Source: Acholoe squamosa (lineage: Eukaryota > Annelida > Polychaeta > Phyllodocida > Polynoidae). From it: a DNA stretch of 64,000 nt. Positions 52,892 through 63,361 of this stretch are shown piece after piece (position 1 is the stretch's first letter; each line of letters opens with the position of its first letter). Below the pieces are notes generated by a model, which worked only from the letters and a program-made list of their open reading frames with translations, was not told the origin of the DNA and made no database searches. Made by a program: the position numbers and the translations under genes. The stretch covers positions 15,355,174-15,419,173 of the forward strand of contig OX439042.1 in assembly GCA_949317995.1 (NCBI GenBank), written 5' to 3'.

Positions 52892-52993
52892 GTTGACCTT
52901 TGTTATTTCAAAATTGTGCTTCTCTCAGGGAATCTCCTTACTTCAACTGGAATATGGAGAACGCATACATTAAGGATCAAGCATTATACAAAT

Positions 52994-53003
52994 GTATATA
53001 TAG
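52994..53003 (-). promoter_or_regulatory. Candidate TATA box of the carboxypeptidase gene
   Basis: CTATATATAC on the minus strand, about 105 bases upstream of the ATG at 52891. It is the only TATA-like sequence close upstream. No initiator element could be confirmed. Confidence 0.3.
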
Positions 53004-53097
53004 GGACTCTCCAACCACCACAGACCAACTGAGTCAGACAAGTGGTGCACCAGTAATCTATTTATATATAAACATACGCGATCCTCATGCAAAGTGA

Positions 53098-53999
53098 GTG
53101 CAAGCAAAAATATTGCTTTTACTTTTTAAAAACTGAATGTTTGAGAAATTAGTCATTTCACTCTCTACCTCTAACTTTAGAGATGTCTTGATGTTGGCTG
53201 CTGGCTGTGGTTCAGGGTGTGGCCAACTTAACACGAATCTCCATGTACAGATTTAATTGTTAACAATTTATGGAACATTTGGTATTCTACTATATTAGAA
53301 TTAATCAATATACCCCCCATGGTCTTGTAGCATGAACCGTGATGGCCGCGCCCATGGCCTAATTTCAAGGAGCCCTGTAGGCACAGTGGTAGACCACAGA
53401 CTATTGTCCGAATCAGGGGTAAAAAACATTAATCAAGTTGCGATACCTGCAGAAATCATTCTGCATGTCATTTAAAGTGACAGGGTGTGACATAATTACC
53501 ATGGCTAACCTTCCGTATAGCAGGTAGGTTAATAGGCTTATTTTGAATGGCATGTAAGGTGTGCCTGTTATCAATTAGGCCGGGGGCTGGTAGGGCCCAC
53601 CATGCCCCCCCCCCACATCCCAACACGACAGGTTTTTTTTTTTGATCCTTAGGGTCCCCAGAACAAGATTCAAGATGTTAACATTGATTATCTTGGGATG
53701 CACTACCAGTTTTTGCCAATCCATGTGCGGGTTCAGACCACCTTTGGGTCAATCTTGCTACCATATTATTCAAGGGGTAGGCTCAATCCCTCAGCTCTAA
53801 GAATATCCGTCCATGCCTGGATCCTGAAGCTATTGGTCTTGTTGGAAAGAAGACATAATAAGCTTTTCATTAAACCCTTCAACTGTATTTGTACATATTT
53901 TTATTTTTGTTTTGTACATCTCTTGTATTGTAAATATTATTGTTTTGAACATGACCACACCTACAACTAGACTCCATGATTTTTTTGGGAATGAAGGGG
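53098..53999. other. No gene seen; 5' flank of the carboxypeptidase gene
   Basis: Upstream of the gene's TATA candidate. It contains short homopolymer runs and no recognisable coding segment. Confidence 0.5.
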
Positions 54000-54895
54000 C
54001 TGAAGATGGTACACCTAAATACTAGAAGCATGTTTCATAAAAGGCAGGAGATTTTTAATCATCTAGATGGGACGAATGTAGTATGTATAAGCGAAACCCG
54101 GCTGCATGAGGAATATTATGATGATTGAATCAATTGGAAAGATATGTACTTGTTCAGGCAAGATAGGCAGCATAAGAAGGGTGGTGGTCTAGCTGTCTAT
54201 GTGAGAGATGATGTACAGGCTGATATAACATTACGACATGATTTGAGTTGTTCAAACAAGCATCTTGAATGTTTGGTGCTGGATAATAAATTTAAGTCAC
54301 ATGTTATCCAAATTGAAACTCTATATAGACCACCATCTGGAAAGCATGATAAATTCTTTGAACATTTGGATGTATTAATGACCAGTGCTGATAAAGATGT
54401 TGAGCAATGGATCATGGGAGACATAAATATAAACACCCTGCGAGAAAAACTGAGTGGTACTATAAAGTTATCTGATGCTTGCAAATTTGAAGGTTATCAC
54501 AAATTAATTCATCAATGCACAAGGCCATTTAAAAAACCTGTATCATGCCTAGACAATATTTTAATTAATTCATCAATGCACAAGGCCATTTAAAAAACCT
54601 GTATCATGCCTAGACAATATTTTAACTATTTACAATGAAGAGACCACACATTGTGTTTTGAATTTTTTGGTGAGTGATCATCTACCTGTTTTTGTTGTTA
54701 AAACCAAAGAAAAGGTATTGTATATGAAAAGAAAATATGGGTAAGGAAATATAAGGGTTTTAATGAGGAGTTCTTTATTGACTGGCTTGCCATGGCTGAT
54801 GGGGACTATCATTATAACCTATCTGACCCTGACAAGGCCTGGAAATTTATACAGAATCATATTGTAGATTTTCTGGATGAATTTACTTCATGGAA
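54000..54895 (+). pseudogene. LINE fragment: APE-type endonuclease, broken
   Basis: The endonuclease begins near 54005 (MVHLNTRSMFHKRQ, then CISETRL) and continues through GGGLAVYVRDD, ETLYRPPSGK, QWIMGDININ and SDHLPVFVV. An in-frame stop lies near 54126. A 61-bp tandem duplication (54502-54562 and 54563-54623) breaks the frame. It then reads a post-endonuclease linker (EEFFIDWLAM) and stops abruptly near 54900, where the next LINE begins. Sequence differs from the endonuclease at 56534, so this is a separate element. Confidence 0.8.
54502..54623. repeat. 61-bp tandem duplication
   Basis: Two practically identical 61-bp copies starting AATTAATTCATCAATGCACA at 54502 and 54563, inside the LINE endonuclease fragment. 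Recent, because the copies are the same. Confidence 0.9.
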
Positions 54896-54917
54896 GGAAA
54901 TTGAGGTCGTTTTAAAT

Positions 54918-55373
54918 TAACTAGAAGCTCGCTTAAAATCCCAGGAATCTATAAATCAAGGCACGGTTCGGTTGCTACGCGGAATGGAACTCCGTCTGTT
55001 TGGCCCCAATGGCTTCCCAGCGAATGAGTCAATGTCAATACCTAAGATTGAACAAAAAATCACTGAAATTGAGGAATCGGTGTCAACTCATAGTGACAAA
55101 ATTGAAAATAATGTATCTGAGACAGTGAAAATTCGAAGTATAACTGATAAGCATGAAGACCAGTTCTCACGTATCGATGTAGATCGGAAGAAAAAAATAC
55201 TGATAATCGAAGGCCTGAATGAAGATAAGCCTGCAAGCTTAAGAGAAACATTGGACCAGCTCCTGAATGACCTCTCACTTGACTTTAACAATACTGCTGC
55301 TGAAGCAATATATCGTAGAGGTAAAAGGAAAACTCCAACCCCTAGCAGAAAAAGAATCCCCATTTCAAACTAA
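54918..55373 (+). CDS. LINE ORF1, N-terminal part: coiled coil and RRM-like domain
   Basis: Starts after a stop near 54915 and reads a coiled coil (IEQKITEIEESV) followed by an RRM-like domain with the RKKKILIIEGLNE strand and a RRGKRK end, as in L1/CR1-type ORF1 proteins, which bind the element RNA. The frame ends at TAA 55371-55373, but the homologous reading continues in another frame. A one-base indel near 55345-55360 (A-rich run) therefore splits ORF1. Confidence 0.7.
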
Positions 55374-56203
55374 CAAACCGACCAGTAGTTGTAGTGTTCT
55401 CCTCTGCTCAATACAAACTGAGAATGTTTGGAAATATCAAGAATCTTCAAGGAAACCCTACATGGAAGGGACTACACCTTGCAGACGATATTTCACCTGA
55501 GGATAAAAGAATGCAAAAGGACATAAGGGCTATACAGGCTCTAGCCAGGAACAAAGGTATTGACTGTAATGCAAAGGGTACAAACCTGGTGATTGAAGGC
55601 AAGTTATTCCCATACAAAGAAATTAACAATCTACCATATGATTTGTCCCTGAAGAATGCTAAGACGATTGAAACCCCAGACGGGCTAGCTTTCCAAGGAG
55701 AACATTCTATATTTTCTAACCTATACAAATGTCCCATCACATTTGAAAACCAGCAATATGACTCGGTGGAAAGAGCATACCATGCAAAGAAATGCGTAGT
55801 TAGTAACCAGATGAACGTCTTGAGAAGGGTCCTTGCTGCTAAAACGCCAATGGACAGTATGTATACAGCCAAGCAATGTAACATCTCAAACGACTGGTAT
55901 GATATTGAAGAAGATGTAATGAGCAGACTACTTGAAATAAAGTTCGCACAGCCAAACCTCCATCAAGAATTAATCAACTCCAAAGGAAAATACCTATACG
56001 AGGCCACCTACCACAGCACCTATGGTATAGGTTTTCATCTTGGTCAGCGAGACCAAATAACTATTAAAAATGTGGCCCTCAACCAACATGAATGTTCCAA
56101 TAGACTAGGGGAAATGCTCATGAAAGTTAGGTATAGGTACACAAATGAAGACCCACTACCAACATCAGAAGAAATACGGCTACAGGATGCTAGAAGAAAT
56201 TAA
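55370..56203 (+). CDS. LINE ORF1, C-terminal part with a NADAR (YbiA/DUF1768-like) domain
   Basis: The first part completes a typical ORF1 C-terminal domain (RMFGNIKNLQG, DDISPEDKRMQ). It is followed by a NADAR domain, with positions numbered from 55394: FSNLYKCPITFENQQ (107-121), DSVERAYHAKK (123-133), EIKFAQPNLHQEL (181-193), LYEATYHSTYGIG (201-213) and NRLGEMLMKVR (236-246). This is the family order of SNF, svEhaYqaxK, KFxqn, E-x-WGxG and NxLGxxLMxvR. The tryptophan of WGxG is Tyr here. NADAR proteins act on ADP-ribose / N-glycosidic bonds: YbiA on riboflavin intermediates, and DarT-linked members removing ADP-ribose from guanine in DNA. What it does inside an RNA-binding ORF1 protein is unknown. 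Confidence 0.82.
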   Translation, partial: LTNRPVVVVFSSAQYKLRMFGNIKNLQGNPTWKGLHLADDISPEDKRMQKDIRAIQALARNKGIDCNAKGTNLVIEGKLFPYKEINNLPYDLSLKNAKTIETPDGLAFQGEHSIFSNLYKCPITFENQQYDSVERAYHAKKCVVSNQMNVLRRVLAAKTPMDSMYTAKQCNISNDWYDIEEDVMSRLLEIKFAQPNLHQELINSKGKYLYEATYHSTYGIGFHLGQRDQITIKNVALNQHECSNRLGEMLMKVRYRYTNEDPLPTSEEIRLQDARRN

Positions 56204-56533
56204 TTATAATCTGTGACACCTATTATGCCTCTGTACCCCATCTATGCATTTATTTTTTACCTATTTTCTTTGTAGTTTTGTTTATTTTCTCTCCTGAGTA
56301 CAAGTATTATAACCGCTGTCATGCTGCTGTTATGGTTCAACCCACCTGTACCAACCGATGAAAATATATTACACCAATAGAGGGTGCGGCACTTAGGCCT
56401 ATGCCCCTTTTGTGGTAGATATTCTGAAAATTGTTCATGGAGTCTGGGGGGGGGGCTCTGATTGTACTTGTAAATGTAAACTCTATCTGATAACAATGTA
56501 TTTTGTATTTTCTAACATGGATTTATTTATGTT

Positions 56534-57541
56534 ATGCAACACACATTACTGACTGATCTAATTGGCACCAAGGGCCTACGCTTTATGCATATGAATGCTC
56601 GTAGTCTTAAATGTAATTATGCTAGTATTTGTGCTGAAATCTATCCTGCTAATTTTGAAATTTTTACCTTCTCTGAAACATGGTTTAAGAGTGTAGATGA
56701 TGAATCGGAATACCAACTCTCTGGCTACACACGCTATAGATTAGATAGGCAAGTCCTAGATGAAAAGGGTAATATCAAAACTGGTGGTGGCGTATGTATC
56801 TATATTAAACAAGGTCTGAAACATGACTATGATAAATTCTTCACACTATTTCATTTTGACTCCGACATAGAACTTCAATGTATTACTGATGGGTCTAAAA
56901 TAACTTTTATAGACACATTGATTGATACGGTCTCTACCATTGTTGATAAAGACCAATATGAAATTATAGCTATGGGAGACTTTAATTTCAATGTATCTGA
57001 AGATAGTGACCTTGTTCATGATCTATTGAATAAAATGAAGGGTATAGGTCTAAATCAGGAAATTAAGTCTGGTACCAGGAAAAAATCTATTTTAGATTTA
57101 ATTTTTACCAACTTAAGAGGAAACTATATCTATACCGGTGTCTGTAATAACACTATAACTGATCATCTACCGGTGTTCATGGTAAGAAAGAACTGGAAAA
57201 TAAAAAATGAAAAGACTTTTATTACCGGTAGGTCATATTCTAGATTAGACAATGATACACTACTGAGGGAATTTGATGCATACGATTGGACCGAATTTAA
57301 CAGTACTGATGATGTCAACTGTGCCTGGTCTCATATGGAAACAGCAATAAGAAAAATATTAGATAAATATTGTCCAGTTCATAAATTTCTGGTTAATAAA
57401 TATAGGGATCCGTGGATGTCCCAAAATGTGTATGAGATTATACCTGATAAAAATGCCAAACTTTGGAAAGCAAGACGATCTGGTAAAGAGGAAGACTGGA
57501 AATTACTAAGTGAAGCACGTAACAAAGCAAAAAAATTATAG
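56534..57541 (+). CDS. LINE ORF2, endonuclease part
   Basis: ATG at 56534. APE-type endonuclease with FMHMNARSLKCNY, TFSETWF, GGGVCIYIK, IAMGDFNFN and TDHLPVFMV. Between LQCI and FIDTLI about 20 residues, including the usual YRPP strand, are missing without a frame change, so an internal deletion is likely. The frame ends at TAG 57539-57541, just after a run of seven A (57531-57537). RT-type sequence continues in another frame, so this is an indel in the A run. Confidence 0.85.
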   Translation: MQHTLLTDLIGTKGLRFMHMNARSLKCNYASICAEIYPANFEIFTFSETWFKSVDDESEYQLSGYTRYRLDRQVLDEKGNIKTGGGVCIYIKQGLKHDYDKFFTLFHFDSDIELQCITDGSKITFIDTLIDTVSTIVDKDQYEIIAMGDFNFNVSEDSDLVHDLLNKMKGIGLNQEIKSGTRKKSILDLIFTNLRGNYIYTGVCNNTITDHLPVFMVRKNWKIKNEKTFITGRSYSRLDNDTLLREFDAYDWTEFNSTDDVNCAWSHMETAIRKILDKYCPVHKFLVNKYRDPWMSQNVYEIIPDKNAKLWKARRSGKEEDWKLLSEARNKAKKL

Positions 57542-59268
57542 ACAAAGCGAGGAAAAACTTTTTTAAGGATCAGCTGGAAACTTACAAGAATGATCATAAA
57601 AAATTCTGGAAAACCATTAATAATATATTACCGGGTCATCCAAATCACTCAAATAAAATTTCCCTGGTAGATGAAAATAATAATGCCCCAATTGAAGATG
57701 AAAAAGTATCAGACTTTATTAACCAGTACTTTGCCAATATTGGTCACTTGCTTGCCAAAAACCTATCTATACCATGGAAACCTTATGACGACTATGTGAT
57801 TAATCAAATTGATGATATTGAAACCAATGTCCAAGAGGTGGTAAAACTGGTACATGACATAAACACGATTAAATCTTCAGCCATTGATAATATCTCTTCG
57901 ACTATATTAAAAACTGTCTTCAAGCATGCTCCTTCAAAGTTAGTTAAAATTTTTAACCTGTCTTTTAGACAAAATTGTATCCCAGATTCTTGGAAAATAT
58001 CAAAAGTCACACCAATCCCCAAAATGGGAGATCAGAAATTAGTAAACAATTATAGACCAATTTCACTCCTACCCTTACCATGTAAACTTTTAGAGAAAAT
58101 TGTACATAATCATGTTTATGGTTTCTTGATTAAAGAAAATATATTAACATCGAAACAAGGTGGATTTAGATCTGGCTTTAGTACGATAGATACACTGGCA
58201 AAATTTACCGATGATATTAAAAGAAATTTAAATGTGGGTAATTCAACAGTAGCTGCTTTTATAGATCTCAAGAAAGCATTTAATACTGTAGACCATTCAG
58301 TTCTATTAACCAAAATACACCACTACGGCATTCGCTCCAATACATATCACTGGTTCAAAAATTATTTAGACCATAGGTACCAAACAACCTTTACAAATGG
58401 AATACTATCTGATCGAGCTAAAGTGTTATGTGGCGTACCCCAAGGCTCGATATTAGGTCCTTTACTATTTTTAATCTATGTTAATGATGTTATTAAATGT
58501 GTGAAAAATTGTGAGGTTAGACTTTATGCTGATGATACTGTTATATATTCATCTCAAAATATTTTTGAAAATGCTAAAGCACATTTACAAAATGACCTAG
58601 AGGCATATGAAACCTGGTGCATTCAAAATAAACTGTCTATCAATGCCTCTAAAACTAAAATTATGTTCTTCTCTTCTAGTACAAGGAGATTGAATACTTT
58701 AACTGCCAACATTAACCTTAACGATCAGCTACTTCAAGTGGTACCTAGCTATAAGTACTTAGGTGTTATACTGGACCCTCTTTTAAATTACAACCTTCAT
58801 TTAAGTAACCAAGTTAAAACTATAGCCTATAAGACTTATAAATTATGTCTACTAAGAAGATATCTAGATGTCAAACTGGCAATTCAAATATATAAATCTA
58901 CTATTCTACCCTATATGGAGTATGCAGACATCTGCTTCATGTCAACCTATGATAAGTATTTGGACCCTCTCCAATATGCCCAAAATAGATGTTTAAAAAT
59001 TTGTCTAAAAGCTCCTCATTTAACCAACACAAAATATGTGCATAATACTGCTGGAGTAAATATGCTAGAGGAAAGAACAAATGCTCATCTACTTAATTAT
59101 ATGTACAATAGATCAAGATGTGACATGTATAGAGATAAGAGAAATTTAATTACTCGTCTACATGATGCTCCTATTGTCAAATGTATTACCCCAAATTGTT
59201 TATCGTATGCTAGGAGTGTTGAATTTCATGGTGCCATCGCCATTTCAATTATCTCCCTCTTTATCTAA
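57541..59268 (+). CDS. LINE ORF2, reverse transcriptase part
   Basis: Open from the frameshift at 57.54 kb; the first listed ATG is at 57748. RT fingers and palm: [58 protein letters not shown], and the catalytic RLYADDTVIY. Thumb and C-terminal region: NKLSINASKTK and SYKYLGVILD. CR1/jockey-group layout. The listed stop at 59266-59268 follows another small frame change near 59230. The likely original end is the TAA at about 59320. Confidence 0.9.
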   Translation, partial: DKARKNFFKDQLETYKNDHKKFWKTINNILPGHPNHSNKISLVDENNNAPIEDEKVSDFINQYFANIGHLLAKNLSIPWKPYDDYVINQIDDIETNVQEVVKLVHDINTIKSSAIDNISSTILKTVFKHAPSKLVKIFNLSFRQNCIPDSWKISKVTPIPKMGDQKLVNNYRPISLLPLPCKLLEKIVHNHVYGFLIKENILTSKQGGFRSGFSTIDTLAKFTDDIKRNLNVGNSTVAAFIDLKKAFNTVDHSVLLTKIHHYGIRSNTYHWFKNYLDHRYQTTFTNGILSDRAKVLCGVPQGSILGPLLFLIYVNDVIKCVKNCEVRLYADDTVIYSSQNIFENAKAHLQNDLEAYETWCIQNKLSINASKTKIMFFSSSTRRLNTLTANINLNDQLLQVVPSYKYLGVILDPLLNYNLHLSNQVKTIAYKTYKLCLLRRYLDVKLAIQIYKSTILPYMEYADICFMSTYDKYLDPLQYAQNRCLKICLKAPHLTNTKYVHNTAGVNMLEERTNAHLLNYMYNRSRCDMYRDKRNLITRLHDAPIVKCITPNCLSYARSVEFHGAIAISIISLFI

Positions 59269-59320
59269 ATGGATGTTTTTCCATGCTAAATCTTTATCAA
59301 TTCTCCTGACTCCTATGTAA

Positions 59321-60848
59321 AAAAGGGTGCTGATTAAGAATATACTTGTTTCTACTTCATAAAGTTTAATGGCGAGGCTGTATAGAGCTGAAAATCAAAA
59401 TGGCCAACAATAGATTCAAATGTCACTTTGAATTACATATATGTGCAGTCTAGAAAGTATCTGGTGGGTCCTACCCCCTATAAATCAGCTTAGTAGAATA
59501 CAGTGGTGCTTTTGTTTTGTTGCTAGGTGGTGTGGTTGCCTAGCAACAATAGCTTTGCATAGCAACCAAGCCTGAAATAATGCTCGAATGTGCATATCTG
59601 CATGGTTTCCTTTCAGCAACATACTCCCCTGATGTAAACGTGCATATAACTCTTCTGTGACTCCCATCATAGACTAGGAATATAGGTGATAAAATGTTGC
59701 TAGGCTGTGTTGTGGCCTAGCAATAGCAGTTTTGCATAGCAACAATGCCTAGATTCTTACCTTTAGGCATATACTATGTCTTGTGCATAGTCTCCCCTCA
59801 AGGACATAGTTCACTGATTTCAAATTGCAAAAAGCTCCCTTGTGCACATCACACAGTATGAACATAGGTAGTAAATGGTTGCTATGGTATGTGGTTGCCT
59901 AGCAGTTGCAGCTTTACATAGAACCCCATGTCCAAATGGCCCATGTCTCGCCTCAGTAGTAGTAGTGTAGGTTGGGAAAAGGAACCTTGATGGTAAAGTG
60001 CATCTATAGTCATGATTATGCTGGAGCATTGTTTAAATAGAACAGAGATCTGGATAGGAACTACATGCTTACTTACCCTTACTGGGGACGATGAGTGCTA
60101 AGATCATTGAACAGATCTCATATGACAGATAATTTTTTAAAGTAAACCTACAGTATTAGGATTCTGAAGTGATCAGTGAGAGTCTGGCTGGGTTAAGAGA
60201 AAATCAATCCCAGAAAGTCTAGTTGTGTGAAATCATTGGTCACACAATAACACAAGAACAAGGTAGTAAATATGTGTTTGGCTGATGTAAGGGTTGTTGT
60301 TGTTGCAACTCATTTATTTATCCCAGCTCAAGCTAGAGATAGGGCGGGAAGGTTATTTTTTTCCCCAGATCCTTGGGAATAGTTCACTTAAACTCAACTA
60401 GATGGGAGTTTGAGATCTCCAATCACACTTTATGTTCCAAGTATCTGTATAGGAGAGACAGGTAAAGCATTGGGGTGATAGGGTGGCCCTTGTGAGTGAG
60501 GGCGAAAACAGGGGATGATTGACTGGTAACTTTTTGTATCATGTCTCCAATATACAGGCAGGTTGCCAATATTCTAGAATGCGTAGCTTGATCTCAATAG
60601 CTACTTGTTACTTTGTCCCTATTTGTCAGATGTCATTGATAGAGGTCACACATCCAAAAGACCTCCTATTAACCCAGATAACCCTAAAGTGGCAATTTTT
60701 GTCATAGAGTGCTTAAAATTGATAAGAAGACTGATATATGACCAAATATATATGTATTCTAAATGTGTGTTATCAGTACCAGCAATGCTAAATTTTGATA
60801 ATATGACAGTGGGCTATGTATCATGAGTTCAATGCAACTTTTGAGTTT
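59321..60848. other. No gene seen; tandem repeats with X-box-like motifs (59.46-60.03 kb)
   Basis: Three diverged units of about 175-187 bp carry a GTTGCCTAGCAAC-type palindrome (59535-59547, about 59709, about 59896). The rest is AT-rich with no coding signal. Confidence 0.5.
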
Positions 60849-62537
60849 GTCCCGTTCCCAACCACTTTTACATTTGGACTACTCCAAATCACGATAAATT
60901 TTGATATCTTAGGTTTTTATTGGCCCAGGAGGTTGTGTTAGTTGTGCCCTTTCAGAAGATGTATGATTTACCCTATTGCTTTGTTATTCTTTTGTTAAAA
61001 GGGGGCAATACATGTCCCAAATTCCATGTTTTTCATCATATTCCTCTTTTCAGTGATATAAAAAACAAATGCTAATCCACTATATGTAAGTGTTTTTGTG
61101 TTCATATTTATGTCTATACCATTGGCTATCATTTTAACCTATGGGCATGTTTTAGTAAGCAATCTGGTCAACATGGTATAGGTATATATGAGAAAATAGC
61201 AAAGTCCCATTCCCAACCACTTTTTAAAAGAGTCTTTAAAAATGAATGCTTCCCACCATATTTCTAATAATGATTTTCCTGAAGCTACAATAGTTGTACT
61301 ATAAGTGAAATCCATATGTCTCTGAAGCAATGCCCAATCTTTCCTAGCCTCTGTATCCTTATTTATCCATTCTCAGGATCTTCTAAACTTACCATGGTGC
61401 TTATGTCCCGTTCCCAACCACAAAAAATTAAGATAGTAGTATCTCCATAGTTTTCATATTTAACTGTTTGCATAATATGCACAATTTAGCCCTATTTGAG
61501 CCCTATAAGAAAATTTAATATAGAGCTTTTCTGGTCATTCATTTCTCTGCAACCCTTCATCAGTCACCACATGTGTCCTGTTCCCAACCACTTTTGTCCT
61601 GTTCCCAACCACTTCTTATAAGACACCATTGTTCAGTTCTACAATGCATTAAACTCACTCTAAGGCACATATTCCCTCCCCTTTGTTCTCCCATCCACTC
61701 ATAACATAAAAAAAAAAAAAAATGCCAGTCATTGTAATGATAATGTCCTGTTCCCAACCACTTGTGTCCTGTTCCCAACCATTTTTTTTCAAATGTAACA
61801 TTATTCAATCATAACTCTTGTGAGACTCAATCGCAATTACCTATCCCTTCACCTCGGTCGTCCCATTCACTCATGACATAGTATTGTCTCAGTATAATGA
61901 AGTAAATCACAGTCACTGTTATGATAGCATCTCATTCCGAACCACATTCTGTGTCCCGTTCCAAACCACTTTATTCTTGAAAGTGACATTCAGTTGTACA
62001 CCTCAATCACCAGCACCAATCCCGTGGCTACTGTCCCCCCATCCACTGATTGCATAGAATTATGTCAATTTATTGAATTACTCCTAGTCACTGTAATGAT
62101 TATATTTTGTTCCCCATTACTCTGTCCCATTCCCAACCACTTATGTCCTGTTCCCAACCACTTCTTTAAAGAAAAGTAACATTACTCAGTTTTTGTCATT
62201 CATGAACCTCACTCACAAGCACCTGTTCCTTTGGCCCCGTCCCTCCTTTAGCTCAGCACATGGAATTACATCAATATGATGAATAGACCCCAGTCAGTAT
62301 AATGATAATGTCCTGTTCCCAACCACTTCTTGTCCCGTTCCCAACCATATTTTAAATGTGACTTTGTACAGTTCTACCACACATGAAAATCACTTACCAC
62401 TGGCCATATCCTTTCCCCTTCCTTCATACTAACTCATGACAAATTTCTTACTATGTATCCTTTAGAATTTCACCCACATATATGTATATACTGATCATAT
62501 CCTGCTCCCAATCACCTTTGTCCCGTTCCCAACCACT
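60849..62537. repeat. Decayed satellite, unit about 175-190 bp, with paired GTCCYGTTCCCAACCACTT motifs
   Basis: The 19-base motif occurs at 60849, 61204, 61405, 61575, 61596, 61745, 61766, 61953, 62124, 62145, 62310, 62332 and 62520, with weaker forms at 61931, 62108 and 62500. From 61575 on they come in pairs about 20 bases apart, and the pairs recur every 170-190 bases. The DNA between pairs also repeats (ACATTATTCAGTT, ACTCATGACATA, GTAATGATAATG). No coding capacity. Confidence 0.8.
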
Positions 62538-62928
62538 TTACATGGTTGAGTATATTGAAATTTATGAAAACATCTTTGTGGATATGGTTCTCACCTAGGA
62601 TAACAATTTAAGGGGAAGGTTTTGCAGTATCCCTAGGACCAAAAGTATTACTCTGGCCCTATTTGTTTACCTTGTACAAAATTTCAAAGTTTAGTATAAA
62701 TTCTTGCAAAAAAAGGGGTGAAAATTCAAATTTAGGGAGGCTGGGGTCTTAAATCCCTAATGAGATAAGTGGAAAGGATGTTACAGCTATGAAGTATGTT
62801 TATGACCAAATAATTTTCCACAGAAAATGTATAGAAGGTTTGGATATTAAAGACTATCTATGAGGACAAAACAAAAGTGGTTGGGAACGGGACAGAATGG
62901 GGTACCATATGTCTGAAGAGGTGCCATG
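62479..62928. repeat. 450-bp direct duplication, copy 1
   Basis: Matches 63362-63811 at a constant offset of 883 bases with only scattered substitutions. It contains satellite 19-mers in both orientations at its ends. Confidence 0.88.
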
Positions 62929-63361
62929 CGGGAAACTAAATTCTCATGGGGGAAACTAAATTCTGGGGAAGATGTCTGTGTTGTGAAGTGTTTGAAATTT
63001 GCTTGTTTGTTTTTATGAATTCCCTTTTCTGAGTAAAGGCTAGATAACCATTACATAAATGTTGAGATACTGAAAGTGAAAGATGATCAGCCAGGTCAAT
63101 ATAGAGGTGCAGTAAACACAGTCACATCATGTACTTAACTACAACCTAGTACAGAATGTAACATATAACAACTCGCTCTGATTAACACAGCGTCAAATAA
63201 TATTTCTGTAGATGAAGCTATATAGTTACCCCTTCTGTTATACACAGTAGATCGAGTCTCATTCTATACAGGTTAATTACCCTGGGTTAATTACCAGACT
63301 ATACCTTTGGTCACAAATCATAGAAAGTGTGCATATAGGGCCTTATATGTCATTTCACCTA
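62929..63361. other. No gene seen between the duplicated blocks
   Basis: AT-rich sequence with no coding or repeat structure that I can support. Confidence 0.5.

Larger units (their letters stand above)
54915..59320 (+). mobile_element. CR1/jockey-like LINE with a NADAR domain in ORF1
   Basis: A near-complete non-LTR retrotransposon. ORF1 (coiled coil, RRM-like fold, C-terminal domain, NADAR) spans 54915-56203, with one frameshift. ORF2 (endonuclease plus RT) spans 56534-59320, with one or two frameshifts. The 5' end seems truncated inside or just before ORF1. No poly(A) or clear 3' end could be fixed after about 59320. Frameshifts make this copy inactive, but the protein sequences are otherwise well kept, which points to modest age. 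Confidence 0.85.

Noticed and set aside
55060..55884. Minus-strand ORFs over the LINE ORF1/NADAR region
   Set aside because: Shadows of the plus-strand coding frames, which carry the recognisable motifs.
60849..62537. CRISPR-like array (19-mers separated by spacers)
   Set aside because: The spacers repeat too, giving a 175-190-bp satellite unit.
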